Origin: Selaginella moellendorffii
Lineage: Eukaryota > Streptophyta > Lycopodiopsida > Selaginellales > Selaginellaceae
Direction of reading: 5' to 3'
Assembly (NCBI RefSeq): GCF_000143415.4
Contig: NW_003314301.1
Location: 61,674 to 125,673 of the forward strand
DNA: 64,000 nucleotides
The translations under genes and the position numbers were made by a program. Positions 45,220 to 59,530 of the stretch are shown here, piece after piece; positions within the stretch are counted from its first letter, which is position 1, and every line of letters starts with the position of its first letter. Below the pieces are notes generated by a model. The model had not been told where the DNA came from and did not search any database. It worked only from the letters and a program-made list of their open reading frames with translations.

Positions 45220-46197
45220 TTATAACAGAGGAGCGAAAAGAGGACGTGGACGACGGCCCTTTCCCGCGCGAAGGCATTCCAGCTGAGGAACGTGCGAGTG
45301 ATCCACGAACAAATTCACCTGTAAAACACAGTTCGATTCGCTGTGATCGATCTCGAGTGTTTGTTTTCATTCGGTACCTGTCGACCGTAGTTTGTGATGA
45401 ACCACTCGAACACCTTGGGCTCCCTGGCTTGAAAGATGAGTCTGTCCAATCCCACTCGCTCGATCAGCTTGGCGATCACGTCAGTGGTGAGGATGTCTAG
45501 ATCGGACTCGAGCCGTATAACATCCGCACCAGCTCCAATGAAGTTCTCGGCGGTTTCGATGATAGTTTTGGCATCTGGAAGAGCAAAGTTTGGATCAATC
45601 GATCAAAGAGCTAGTCTTCAGAACTTTACCTTCTTCGAAGAGGAAAAGTCCAGGCTTGGGTTTGAGACCCTCGTTCTTGATCATGCGAGTGAGATAGAGG
45701 AAGTCGTCCTTGGCGATCTTGTCACACAGAACATCAAATTCGATCATATCGAAGCCAAGGTCTTTGCAGTCCTGGAAGAAAAATCGATAAGAACACAAGA
45801 AAGGCATTAGAAACGATCGACAAGAGAAAGAACTTCTCATTCATTCTCATGGCACCTGGACGTACTGCTTGAAAGATTTCCGGCCGCCCCCAAGAACATC
45901 TTCGCCCCATCCACCGGAGCTCACATAAATCCCGTGCCGATGAGCCAGCTCGATCATATCCCTGAGCAGCGACCGCGACATCAGATTGGAGAACTGGAGC
46001 CCATCGATCGAGCTCCCGCTGGACTCCAAAATTTGCTACACCACACAGAAACTCAAACTCTCGCATTCCCTCCCTGGAATCCATACCTCGAGGTAGCGCG
46101 ATCCAAAGAAAGAATGGTAGGGGCCTCGAATCTCCGTCCGCCCGGTGATCCGCGGCTTCTCCGCGCGATCCATGAAGAACACATCGCCCCCAAACAT
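45220..46197 (-). CDS. HSA32: HSA32-like protein (phosphosulfolactate synthase family)
   Basis: TIM-barrel protein of the ComA/phosphosulfolactate synthase family. The plant member HSA32 sustains acquired thermotolerance by protecting HSP101. Start at 46197 (MFGGDVFFMD, RAEKPRITGRTEIRGPYHSF). Later exons: SSGSSIDGLQFSNLMSRSLL, IELAHRHGIYVSSGGWGEDV, DCKDLGFDMIEFDVLCDKIA, RMIKNEGLKPKPGLFLFEEG, ENFIGAGADVIRLESDLDIL, AKLIERVGLDRLIFQAREPK, and a last exon VNLFVDHSHVPQLECLRAGK ending at 45220. The order matches plant HSA32. The gene lies 130 bp downstream of DDM1 on the same strand, and a broken copy of the pair is at 40428. Confidence 0.88.
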
Positions 46198-46327
46198 CGC
46201 TCCTCTAACTCTAGGGCTTTCCAGAAGCTTAGATTCCTTGGCATATTTTGTACTAACGTCTATATACCTTTTCTTCAAGGAATAGATCCCGACTATAGCT
46301 ATACAAAAAAAAAAATGGATGGGACGA

Positions 46328-49333
<3,006 letters not shown>

Positions 49334-49393
49334 AGAGAAAGAAAGAATCCCTCGCCGCTGTCAAAGCGGGAAGAGGGTTTTACGCCCAGCCCC

Positions 49394-49404
49394 AGATTCG
49401 AACC
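49394..49404 (-). promoter_or_regulatory. tRNA-type B-box-like sequence upstream of DDM1
   Basis: GGTTCGAATCT on the minus strand, about 60 bp upstream of the DDM1 start. No complete tRNA can be folded around it; it may be a tRNA or SINE relic. Confidence 0.35.
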
Positions 49405-49486
49405 CCCGACTACCAAACAAAGTTATTTGCATTAAAATAAAGTAGGATTAAATGACCGTTGGAACTAGGGCTCTTGTAGAGAGCGC

Positions 49487-50914
49487 CTAGGATCGCTTGA
49501 CGAGCTTGCAGAGATGGACGTCGAGCTTGGTGGCGCTCACGCTCGACTCCTGCGTCACCTCCCACGAATCGTAGCGCAGGAACATCTCCGCGATGAATTG
49601 GACCGCGATGAGCTCCGCCTGGTTCTTCCCCGGGCACTGCTTGTTGGTGGGCGTCGGCGAGTCCGTCTCGCGCCCATTCGACCACACGATGTGTGGCAGC
49701 AGCGCCGCGCCCTCGCTGCCCATGAATCGATCCGGCACGAAGCTGTGAGGATCCTTGAAAACCACCGGATCTCTCATCACGAAGTACTGGTGCGTGCCAA
49801 GCAGCTCGCCCTTCTTGATCTTGTATCGCGCGTCGTGCGATTCCACCTCCAGATCCTGCCGCGCGCGCCCAAACGCCACGAAGATCGATGGCATGAGCCG
49901 GAACACCTCGAGCACAGTGGCCTTGACGAGCTTGAGATCCCCCAGCGCCTGGATCGAGGCCGCGTCCTCGCGCTTCTTCATCCTCCCGCGGATCTCCTGC
50001 TTGAGCCTGGCCTGGAACTCCGCCCCGGCTCGCGCGATGAAGAAGAGGATCGGCGGGAACATCTTGAGCAGCCCAAGTCGAGTGTTGATCCCGAAAGAGA
50101 AGACGAGGTTGTGGAGCGCCTCCTCGCGATCCAGCCCGTACTTGGTCACGGCCAGATCCAAGAGCCCGGACCCGGCGGAGCGGAAGAACTCGACGATCTG
50201 TTCGTACTTCTTCTTGATCGGGAAGAACGGGAGCTGGAAGCTGTGCATGAGTAGCTCCTCGGTGATGTGAGGGAGATTGGTGTAGGCGATCCCCGCGAAC
50301 TGGACGCCCGTCCAGGCCATGTACACCGAGTGTGGATCATCGCCCATGGTCGCCATGGGGTCCTGGTGAGTGATCGTCTTGTACAGGAACTGGATCACCA
50401 TGTTTCCAGCAGTGCTCAGCGACTCCACCGAGCCATCCTTGGCGATCTTCGCCTCCCACTCCTGGGCAGTGCGATCGAAGGCGCTGCTCAGCTCCGGCCC
50501 GAATCGCTGCGCGCTCTCGTGGAGGATCTCGAACATGAGCGACTTGTACGTGGTGTGCTTCTCCTCGGCGGTGTCCAGGTACGGAAGCGTACGGTAGCCG
50601 CCGGTGAAGGCCAGGTCGGGCATGTAGGAGCCAATCAGCGTGTCGCGCTTGTCCACCTTGGCGTTGTCGAGGAGCACGGAGTAGCTCACCTGGTCGAGGA
50701 GGACGATGCCATGACCCTCGGGGAAGCCCGGCGGCCCCGGCGGGAAGTTGACACGGAAGACTGTGCTCTGGTTCTTCTCCATCCGGGATTTGTAGAACTC
50801 CACCTCGCCCTGGAACCAGTAGAAGTCGAGGCGATCCTTGAGAGCTCCCACGACTGGGACGCCATAGCTGCCCGGGACGTCCTTGAGGGGCTTCTCTTTT
50901 CCACTTGCAGACAT
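49487..50914 (-). CDS. CYP74: CYP74-family cytochrome P450 (allene oxide synthase / hydroperoxide lyase / divinyl ether synthase group)
   Basis: Rearranges fatty-acid hydroperoxides without O2 or NADPH, leading to jasmonate-type or other oxylipins. Intronless, 475 residues from Met 50914. Features: PGSYGVPVVGALKDRLDFYW near the start, VFRVNFPPGPPG, LDQVSYSVLLDNAKVDKRD, I-helix region FSFGINTRLGLLKMFP with the CYP74 Asn, ExxR as EVFR, FVPDRFMG, and the heme loop NKQCPGKNQAEL with the CYP74-specific insert before Cys. No plastid transit peptide is present from this start. An upstream in-frame extension overlaps a TATA box and is likely leader. AOS, HPL and DES cannot be told apart by eye. Confidence 0.93.
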   Translation of the reverse strand: MSASGKEKPLKDVPGSYGVPVVGALKDRLDFYWFQGEVEFYKSRMEKNQSTVFRVNFPPGPPGFPEGHGIVLLDQVSYSVLLDNAKVDKRDTLIGSYMPDLAFTGGYRTLPYLDTAEEKHTTYKSLMFEILHESAQRFGPELSSAFDRTAQEWEAKIAKDGSVESLSTAGNMVIQFLYKTITHQDPMATMGDDPHSVYMAWTGVQFAGIAYTNLPHITEELLMHSFQLPFFPIKKKYEQIVEFFRSAGSGLLDLAVTKYGLDREEALHNLVFSFGINTRLGLLKMFPPILFFIARAGAEFQARLKQEIRGRMKKREDAASIQALGDLKLVKATVLEVFRLMPSIFVAFGRARQDLEVESHDARYKIKKGELLGTHQYFVMRDPVVFKDPHSFVPDRFMGSEGAALLPHIVWSNGRETDSPTPTNKQCPGKNQAELIAVQFIAEMFLRYDSWEVTQESSVSATKLDVHLCKLVKRS

Positions 50915-50983
50915 CCTCTTGCGCAAAGCTTCGACCTGGAGAGATTGGAATGAATACGCCCAAGGGTAGATCTGGGATCTCGG

Positions 50984-50990
50984 ATTTATA
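50984..50990 (-). promoter_or_regulatory. Probable TATA box of the CYP74 gene
   Basis: TATAAAT on the minus strand about 70 bp before the chosen start. It supports starting translation at 50914 rather than in the longer upstream frame. Confidence 0.55.
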
Positions 50991-51290
50991 CACGGACCTT
51001 GGGCGCGTGCTTCTCGTGGTCCTGGGCGCCCAGAGTCCACCAGACAGACCACGATGACCCGCCACGTAAGGCTAATCGAAGACAATGCAAAAGAGTCCAA
51101 AGAATTGTGAAAAAAAAGCTAAAGAGTAAAGATACCTGAAGATTTCCGATAAGAAACAATCTCTCGCGAGATGTGGGCAACCACAAATGCCACAGTTGTT
51201 TGATTGATCATTGGCAAGAAAACTATGGCAGGAGTCAGTGTCCTACAACCGTACAAGAGCGCCGTACCTTTCAAGGCGGCGGTCAATCAG

Positions 51291-51746
51291 TCAGGCCTGG
51301 AGGAGCTTGGAGGAATCGCGATGGGGGAAGAAAGCATCGAAATCGTGGATGATGAAGTAGTCGATGCGGCGCGGCGCGGCCCTGGCCACCGTTGCCCTGC
51401 GCTTGCGAGGAGCCGGCGGGCACTGGAGCATCTGGATCCTGGACGCCTTGAATTTGGGAGTGTGGCAGCCTTGATCGTCATCGACCGCCATCGCCGTGTC
51501 CTCCCCGCATTCCCGACCGCCGCTGTGCTGCTCGCAATCATCCATGCTCCCATTGTTGCCCGCCGCGGCGTCTGGGCGATCGTCGAATCCTCCTGCTTCC
51601 TCCGCCTTGCGCCGCGATTCTTGAGGATGGAGGTCGCCGAGCTGGAGCTGCCGGGGACGAGCTGGATGGCAACGCAGGGGAGAAGGCGACGACGAGTGAT
51701 GGAATCGCTCCAGAACACTGGAATCCGGAGCCGTGATCGCGGCCAT
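51291..51746 (-). CDS. SMR: SIAMESE-related cyclin-dependent kinase inhibitor (SMR)
   Basis: Small nuclear inhibitor of plant CDK-cyclin complexes, linked to endoreplication and stress arrest. Single exon, 151 residues, start at 51746 (MAAITAPDSS). The acidic, low-complexity middle is followed by the SMR signature: TPKFKASRIQ, LQCPPAPRKRRATVA, then RRIDYFIIHDFDAFFPH (C-terminal cyclin-binding-like FF motif). The rest is poorly conserved, as usual for the family. Confidence 0.82.
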   Translation of the reverse strand: MAAITAPDSSVLERFHHSSSPSPLRCHPARPRQLQLGDLHPQESRRKAEEAGGFDDRPDAAAGNNGSMDDCEQHSGGRECGEDTAMAVDDDQGCHTPKFKASRIQMLQCPPAPRKRRATVARAAPRRIDYFIIHDFDAFFPHRDSSKLLQA

Positions 51747-52590
51747 TGCTATCAATCCCTAGCAGCACCGCAGCTCTCCATACCGCCCGAAATATCCCCT
51801 ACACCATAGCCAAGAACAGATTCCGCGCAGATCGGGCACGAAATTCCAGCAAGATCGATCGAATCGCTGGCGAGGCGCGAGCGATCGAAAAGAATAGAGG
51901 TGCCGGCGCTCCCTCTCTTCCCTACGCTCCTCCTCCTCCTCGGCGCCTATTTATTTGTAGCGAGAGAAAAAGAGCGGGATTTCGAATCAAGGGCCTAGAT
52001 TTGCCAGAGGAAACGCCCGGCGGGGATGGGATTCGAACCCGCGCGTGTCCGGCGGTTATATTCTCTCCGTTTCGAGTGTGCACGCTTGCTAGTGGTGGGA
52101 ATTATCCACAAGCCAATCCCAGAGGGGCGGCATTTAAAGCATTGGGATGATTAGTTTCACTAGGGCAAAGAGATTGGAGTCAAGGTTGATCGATCAAACA
52201 AGCTTTCTTGATTAGGTTTGTGTTGTTGTCACGCAAGACCACACACACATTACATTGTTCTGGCTTAAATAGCGAGTGACACAAACTCCTCCTTGAGAAT
52301 GAGACTTAAGCTCTGGACAGAAAACTCCACTCGTCTCACTTAAATGTTGGTGTGACCACGAAAGACAAAGAGCCTTGAATGGAGCAGTGGAATTGGAGCA
52401 TTGGATTCCCTTTCCTTGTGTTGTGTTGGAAGCATCAAGCGTTTGACTTGGGTTTGTTGATGGATTGATTGATGGTCATAGTAACAACGTGTGGGTTTTC
52501 GTTTGGATGGATCTTAGCTTAAGCTTCTTTGAAGAAATACTTGGCTTGTGTAAGTTATGATCGATCATCTTAACTTTGGCAGCGGCAAAG
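51747..52590. other. SMR upstream region and RCE1 downstream region with a tRNA-like relic
   Basis: No gene recognised. The minus strand at 52029-52039 reads GGTTCGAATCC, an exact pol III B box, with partial T-arm pairing, but I could not find a complete cloverleaf. Confidence 0.45.
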
Positions 52591-53922
52591 TTATGGTTTT
52601 GATGATGATGAAGCCCCGCAGAAGCCCTGCCAGCATTTACAATCGAGAACATCGTTGTTGTACAAGGCGGGGCTCGAGAGAGGGGCCGCGAGAGCCATGA
52701 AAGCAACGAGGCCGACGATGTGTACCACGGCCAGGACTAGTTGGTTTTTGAGGAACACCATGAAAACCAAGTTGAGAGTTAGTGGGTGAGTTGAGCGATG
52801 GAGCAATTGCGAATCAAACCTCGGTTTTGGCAGGCACGGACGAGATCCGGGAAGCCCATGATGTTGCAAAAAATGTGAGGAACTACGGCAGCAATGAGAT
52901 GGCCTGCGACCGATCACCACAACAAGGGCATTGTGTTGGATAATGATGGACGACGCTGGGAATAACTTTAAAGCTCGAACCTGTTCGAACGTAGAGGAAT
53001 GCGGCGTAGCAGCCAAACACGATTGTGTACCCAAGTTGAGCAACTGGAAAGTATAAAAGCGTAGCTTGTAGGATTAGAAACGAGCAGGAGGGGAAGGAAA
53101 ACTTGCCTACGACAAAGGCGGCTCTTTTGGGGGTGAATCTTTCGTGATGAACGAGTTCCCAGAATCTATGGACGTGTGCTGCAACGATACCAGATTAATC
53201 AGATGAAAACAATAGTCCAAAGGAATGCTTAAGAGAGATTACTCCAGGTTCTATAAAACCAAAGGACAGAGGTTACCTGGATTCACCTAAGCTGAAAAAT
53301 GTTGGAGAGATGAGTATGGCAGCTGTAGGCGAGTACCCTCCGCATAAAAGAAGAGGAATCATGCAGGCTCTGAAAACAATCTCCTCCGACAGTGGTGCCT
53401 GAAGCAAAGAAAAATCTCAAAGAAAAATCAAGCAAAAAGAAGAACAATTTTACCACAACATAGTTCCGCCAGGCAACCACGTCCTGCCCGAGAAAAATCA
53501 AGCTTGCCATGAAACCGTGATCAGTAGCGACGGCTTGTTCTCCATCGATAAGTTCCAAAAGCTCCACGAACAAAGGACCGAGATACAGCAAGGCAGTGAG
53601 CAGCAAAGGATATAGCGTGGCTTGCATCTAACAAAGAAGAAAGAAAATGTGAAGCCAAGTGAAAAACATTGTAGACCTAAAAGAAAACTAGACTAACCAA
53701 GTAATCCGATCGAATTCCCATCAAATTGAGCTTGCTGGACGATCCCACCGGAAGAATGATGAAACACACAAGCGGTGACAGCACTGAGGCGAGAGTAGCA
53801 CAGACGAATCGCTGAAGAAGAAGCTGGCGCTGCGTCTTTGCCCGGATCTTGAGTAGAATGGGCGGCGCGTAGAGCACTCCCACGTACATTGCCGCCAGAG
53901 CGCCACACAAGAACAGCGCCAT
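52591..53922 (-). CDS. RCE1: CAAX prenyl protease 2 (RCE1/FACE2)
   Basis: ER-membrane glutamyl protease that removes the -AAX tail from prenylated proteins. Start at 53922 (MALFLCGALAAMYVGVLYAP). Further exons: LMGIRSDYLV, then LLTALLYLGPLFVELLEL. The catalytic EExxxR motif is APLSEEIVFRACMIPLL (about 53370-53405). A following exon has LAHVHRFWELVHHERF with the first catalytic His, then VVAQLGYTIVFGCYAAFLYV, and HIFCNIMGFPDL gives the HxxxN motif. The end is PLSSPALYNNDVLDCKCWQG, with the conserved Cys-x-Cys near the C-terminus. Multiple membrane helices; about eight short exons; looks intact. Confidence 0.9.
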
Positions 53923-54840
53923 GGCTTCCTCTCCTAAACCCTAAGCCTAGCTCTAAATAGTATAATGACATGAAAATTATCATTTTGTCGATATAAACCA
54001 CTGTGTGGAGCGACGCAGCTCGCAACCACGCTAGGTACGCAGGAAAGATTCTTGCGTCTTAAATGCGAGTCCAAATCCAAAACCAAAAGAAAATATACAG
54101 CCTTGTTTGTTCTTTGCAAAACGAATCCATTCTTTTATCTGCATTCCCATCGACTGTAGACTAATAAAACAAAAAAAGCAGTCCCGGAAGTAAAAAAAAG
54201 AAAGAACAATCACAGCAGCACAGTGCATTGCTGTGTGGAAAGCCGTCCATCTTCAATTTCTATGATTTCATTAGTGATTGCTAGAACTTTGGGGATAAAT
54301 GGGAATAAAATAGCCATTAAGGGCTTTTTTATTAAATAATTATTTATTTTTTAGTTGATATAAAAGGGAAAGAGATAAAGTGACTATATGTGGTATCGGA
54401 GCAAATGGTATACATTTAATTCCCATTTATTAGTGGCTATTTAAAATATAATATATGTAACGCACGTGGTTTGTCTATAAAGGTGATGGAAAAAATTATA
54501 ACATTCATTTGCTATAGTTTGTTAGTTTATCTGTTAGCATTTGAAGTAAATTGTTAAATGGAGAAAGTGTGTAATTGAGGAATTTTCCTTAGAACTTGAT
54601 TTTTTGTGTCATTTTTCTTGTTAGTGTTTTGGCTTCACATTGAAATTTGAAAATGATTAAAAAAAAGTGTATATACAATATGGATATTAAAAAATATAGT
54701 CTTTATGATCAATTTTGGGTATTCATTAGCATTTGTAGAGAATAGTGTTAGATGTAAGAAATATAGGCATGATATTTGAAGTTTAAGCATGCTGTTTAAT
54801 CATAAAAATTATGTTGAGGTGAATTGATATGAGGGTGTTC
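53923..54840. other. AT-rich gene-free region
   Basis: RCE1 promoter side, then strongly AT-rich sequence with no coding signal. Start of the repeat-rich part of the window. Confidence 0.5.
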
Positions 54841-57800
54841 ACCCTTAGTACGTCTCTTTAACATTTTCTGCCGTGGGCTCTATCCATGGCCCAATTTTTT
54901 GAGACCCTCATTTGGATCTTTTATAGAGATTACTTTCCTCAGACTTACTATGCCATAGCATTGACATAGCTTATTTCTTTTAGGTGTTCTTCTCACTTGG
55001 TCACATTGACCAAGCCACACCTTTATCAATAGTTCAAATCAACACTTTGAACTAGGAATCATATTCTTTAACCCAAACAAAGACTTTGTCCTTGTTTAGC
55101 CACAAGATTACCTAGTGATCTCATCTTGACCCCTTAAAAGGTCTATCAATAGGAACTAAGTCTTCCACCTTCTAAGTTGTTGATTATGACCCTGGGGGCA
55201 TCCCTTACACTTGGCAGTGCGCCCAAGCCAGCCCTTCGGGCCAAGGATCCATAGCCACTAAGACTGGATGTCCCCATCTCATTCACCACGTCCTTGGTGC
55301 CCTTTGCACCAAAGTGTTCAAGTTAAATATGCCGAACTTTCATTCTAAGCAATCTAACTGTGCATCACGACTCCAGGGCATCCCCCGCTTGGTGGTGTGC
55401 CCAAGCCAATCTCCTCATTGAGAGTCCATGACCACCGAAATATGAGTGTCCTCATATTCCAAACCATCACCACGCCCTAGTGATTTAGGACTCGAACTTA
55501 AGCATTAGAGGGTTGGGACTTGAACCCAACCTCCGTATATGCATCTACGGAAGGCATCACCCAAGATGCCTGGCATGACTCCTCACGCCAGTGCACCAAC
55601 TTATAGTTAAAACATGCTATAGATCACAGCTTAGGAACCTAGTTCCTCCACACTGCCAAGTCCTCTCACTTGACACGTCTGTGATCATACATGGACTCCT
55701 CCATGCTTAGCCCCATGGTCCACCCTTTTGAAGTTATCACCTTCAACTAGGGTATTTGTTCCCCCGACTTGCAAATCTCGCTTGGCAAGTCCTCCGACCA
55801 CCGTAACATGGTTCCTGCATAAGCGTGAAAGTCCTTGACCATCGACTTTCGTTCAAAGCCCTCTCTTTGAACACTCGGGAACTACTTCCCTAACCTTGAT
55901 AGCCTTGCCTCATGGCAAGCTTCAAGACCACACTTCTGTTGCGCCACTCTGGTTTCGCACGTTCCATGAACTATTTACACTTGGCATTTCTAGGTACTAA
56001 GCTACCTAAAATTATCTTTGGGAACCTTGAAGGAACTCTGTCCCTTAGCTTGCTAAGGCCTCTCTTTTGCAAGCTTTTTAGTTGCCATATAGTCTAGTAT
56101 GGATAATTCCATATTTTAGACTCTCCATGGCATCACGGTTGCTAACAACAACACCCTCGAACCCCCACTTAATTCTCTACTCCCAATTGGCATAACCACC
56201 CTTGGTTATGCCCTTTGATTTCTATGGTTTGGTTCTATCCCCTTATTACTTGTCTTTGGCTTCACACCTTTCCTTCGGTAATTTTTCTCTAGACTAGGAG
56301 GATAGTTTTGCACTTTCTATCATGCCTTAACAAGTATTCTTAAGGATGAACCTACCCGATAGCCTAAGGAGTGGTTCCTCAATCCAGGTATGCTCACCTT
56401 ATAATCCCACACACCGGGATTAACGTTGTTGCTTATGGGCTTTTATATGCCCATCACTTGCTTTGCCAAAATTTCATTTTTGGCTTTGTCCAATTTGGGT
56501 AGACAGCCTTTTCCTTTTTTCACGACTTTGGACATTTGGATAGCACCTTCTATCCATCATTCGCTAGGGACTTAGTCCCTTGGGCCTTATCTATTGCCCT
56601 CGCAACCTCAAACACCACCTCATGGTGTCCTAGAGTGTTTTGGTGTCCCAAATGATGGCCTATTTGACAATGAACATTCCCTTTTATGACATTGACTTAC
56701 TATATCGCAACATAAGCAATTTATCCCTCGTAAAGGTATATCTAACTTCTTTATACCATTAAAAAGTCTTGGGTAGCTACCTTCTACCAGTTTAACCAAT
56801 TATCTTGCACCTTTTGCTTAGTTGCCTCATAGTTGTCAAGTCCTACAACTCATTGTTGGTGCTTCCACACTTCCATCATTGTTTTGGTCACCACACTCTA
56901 CCACATGCCTTCCAGCTTAGGATATGCCATTCCCATTTCCGTTAGGATTCCCTTGGCAAGGGATTCTTATGAACCCACCAACATAACCTCAAGGTATCAC
57001 ACTTTGGCACATTTAGTGTCTCCACACCATCGGCTCTACGAGCCTACCCTTATGACACTACTTATTAGTGTCTAGGTCTTTGCCAAGACCAATATAGTTG
57101 TTTCTTATGCTAACTATCTATTAGCACCGCACCATAGTGTTTGCCCCAAACTCTGGGCCAAAATTGCTTTCTTTTGGGAACATCTTTCCCACAACTTTAG
57201 TATGACACATTCTGCCATCAATGAGATATCTCCTGTTCTTATACTTGGATTTTACGATCCTCCCCATACCTTATGGGGCACTATGCACCTCAGTCCAAAT
57301 GCTTCAACCAATCCCTTAGGACCATTCCCTGACTCCATTTGAGTCATCCAGCATTTTGGACTTGCTAATCCAACAACCTGCGAGCGAGGTGCCAACTCAT
57401 TGGAATACAATTGCTTGTATTCATGTCCTATTCACAAGGACCATCTTTGTAAGTGTCACTCCGACACTTGATGATTTTCTTGGGGCTAACCTTTGCCCCT
57501 TATGACTACTTGTCCATGTGATGAGAATAGCAACTCATCTTTAAGTACACCCCCAACTCCTTGGGTTGTTCCAGCATTTGTTAAAGGTAGCCCTGGCTAC
57601 TATTTCAAGGACTTGTGTCCTCTTCTGTATTTGACCTCCCATAGTCATTAATTCCAGTCTCAAAGTTATGAGTACCAGCCTCAACTATATGAGGGTAATT
57701 TTGTGACTCCTTTATCGTTTTGGAGTCTACATCTTTCCCGTGATCCCAACTGTAATTGTTTACCACAACTACATTAGCCAGTTTGCTAAGTCAAACACTC

Positions 57801-58057
57801 ATCTGGATCACATCCTCAACTCTCTGAGGAAACCCTTATACTGTTCCCAAGATCCCAAAGTCGTTCCCTTATTGGCCCTTTTCCATCCACCACATCGTGC
57901 ACAAGTTCAAGCATGAACTTGAGCGAAGAAGCATGTCCTTTCGATATGCTACTCCTAGAGGATAGGTCCATATCTAGGACTTTCCAATTCCAATACAAGT
58001 GGTGATATATTTGGCCACCAATAAGAGTCGGACTAAGGAATAGCTCCGATACCAAGT
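54841..58057 (-). mobile_element. Decayed LTR-retroelement-like internal region
   Basis: Pyrimidine-rich on the plus strand with no intact frame. At 58043-58054 the minus strand reads TGGTATCGGAGC, an initiator-tRNA-type primer binding site, followed on the plus strand at 58058 by TGTAAGCG, a plausible LTR edge. This fits an element read on the minus strand with its 5' LTR to the right. I could not find the matching left LTR or recognise gag/pol motifs, so family and extent are uncertain. Confidence 0.45.
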
Positions 58058-59040
58058 TGTAAGCGACTAATTTTTCCATTCTACTTTAGTCACTTAACCA
58101 CACCTTTGACCACTTGGAGGAATCTCATTCACAACCTCCTTAAGTCTAATTCAGGACTTGGGACTTGCTAGCCCCGAGGATGGCATCCATGCCACTCATC
58201 CTTTGCACTTAGTCCAAGTGCTCCACGTGTCCGGTCCCAAGACTGACACCCAAAGGTACCACTAACATATCGGCCCGTTACGTTAAGGCCATGCTCATTC
58301 ACCTTTGCCGCACTAGTGGTCCAATACCACTTGCATCACAATCCCGTCTCTCCAAGACTAGGCCATCCGTCCACGAGTGGTCATCCCAGATCCACTCCTT
58401 AACATCCTTAGGATGCCCACAGACATGGGGAATAACCTTCCCCAATATCCCTTTGTCAGTTCCTACCAAGTCCCTTTTCCATCCATGGCCATGTTCGCAA
58501 ACACTGCCACTCGATCAAGGCCCACAGGCCCGACCACTAAGTCCCATGGTCCTCCAGGACTTCCTCACCATGTGATTGTATCCTTAGTCACTACACTAAA
58601 GGACTGCTCTTCCTCCTTCCCCCCATTTGGGACTTCGGGACAACATTTCGGAACACCATAGGCCTACGCGAGCCCCGTGGGTATTCTCCCCGCCTTCCGC
58701 CTTTAGGTGCTCTAGCCATGGGCTTAAAGCGAGGTTCCGTTGAGCCACGCCTGGTATCCAAGTAGGTAGTGCCACCCACACTTGGACTGGGAGCATCGGC
58801 CAGTTGATCTCCCGGGGGAACTAGAGTCAGCTCTTGAACACTTCACTAAGCTACCCCACTTGTCGGTCCGTATTCACTCTAGTCTTGGACTTCCTAGTAG
58901 TCAGTTCATCACCCAACACTGGGTCTGGCCTTCCTGGGCCAAACTGGCCTTTCCTGGCCAAACTGGCTCCACTGTAGTCCTCCCCCTTACTATACTTTTG
59001 GAGCTCACCAAACCCCCCAGGGTCTGGGAGACGAACGCTT
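58058..59040 (-). mobile_element. Possible LTR adjoining the PBS-like site
   Basis: Begins TGTAAGCG next to the PBS-like site. The right edge is not determined; it may include the minisatellite at 59058-59530. No gene recognised. Confidence 0.3.
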
Positions 59041-59057
59041 TGGGCTTTCACCCTCTC

Positions 59058-59530
59058 AGACTCGGACTCGGACTCGGACTCAGACTTAGACTTGGACTCG
59101 GACTCGGACTCGGACTCGGACTCGGGCTCGGGCTCGGGCTCGGTCTCGGTCTCGGTCCCAGTCTCAGTCTCAGTCTCGGTCTCGGTCTTGGTCCCGATCT
59201 CGGTCCTGGTCTCGGTTTCGACCTCGGACTCCATCTCGGGTCCTTCTCGGACTCCATCTTGGACTCCATCTCGGACTCCGTCTTGGTCCATCTCGGACTC
59301 CATCTCAAACTCCATCTAGGGTCCATCTTGGACTCCATCTCAGGTCCATTTCGGACTCCATCTCGAACTCCATCTTAGGTCCATCTTGGACTCCATCTCG
59401 GACTCTATCTCAGATCCATCTCGGACTCCATCTCGGGTCCTTCTCGGACTCCATCTCGGACTCCATCTCGGACTCCACCTCGGGTCCACCTCGGACTCCA
59501 TCTCAGACTCTATCTCGGGTCCATCTCGGA
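59058..59530. repeat. Minisatellite: CTCGGA hexamers passing into CTCGGACTCCAT units
   Basis: 59058-59240 is a (GGACTC/GGGCTC/GGTCTC)n hexamer run with drifting third base. 59241-59530 is built of 12- to 18-bp variants of CTCGGACTCCAT and CTCGGGTCCAT. Long open frames across it (Ser-Asp, Leu-Gly, Glu-Thr runs) are repeat artefacts. Confidence 0.95.

Noticed and set aside
50267-50953. Plus-strand frame of 228 codons opposite CYP74
   Set aside because: Antisense shadow in a GC-rich intronless gene, with no recognisable motif.
50915-51100. Longer N-terminus for the CYP74 protein
   Set aside because: The upstream frame crosses a TATA box and lacks a transit-peptide look. The start at 50914 fits better.
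52000-52110. tRNA gene on the minus strand
   Set aside because: Only the T-loop/B-box is convincing. The acceptor, D and anticodon arms cannot be built with normal pairing.
58782-59378. Long frames rich in Leu-Gly, Ser-Asp or Glu-Thr on both strands
   Set aside because: They are translations of the CTCGGA minisatellite. All frames of such repeats are open, so they are not evidence of a gene.
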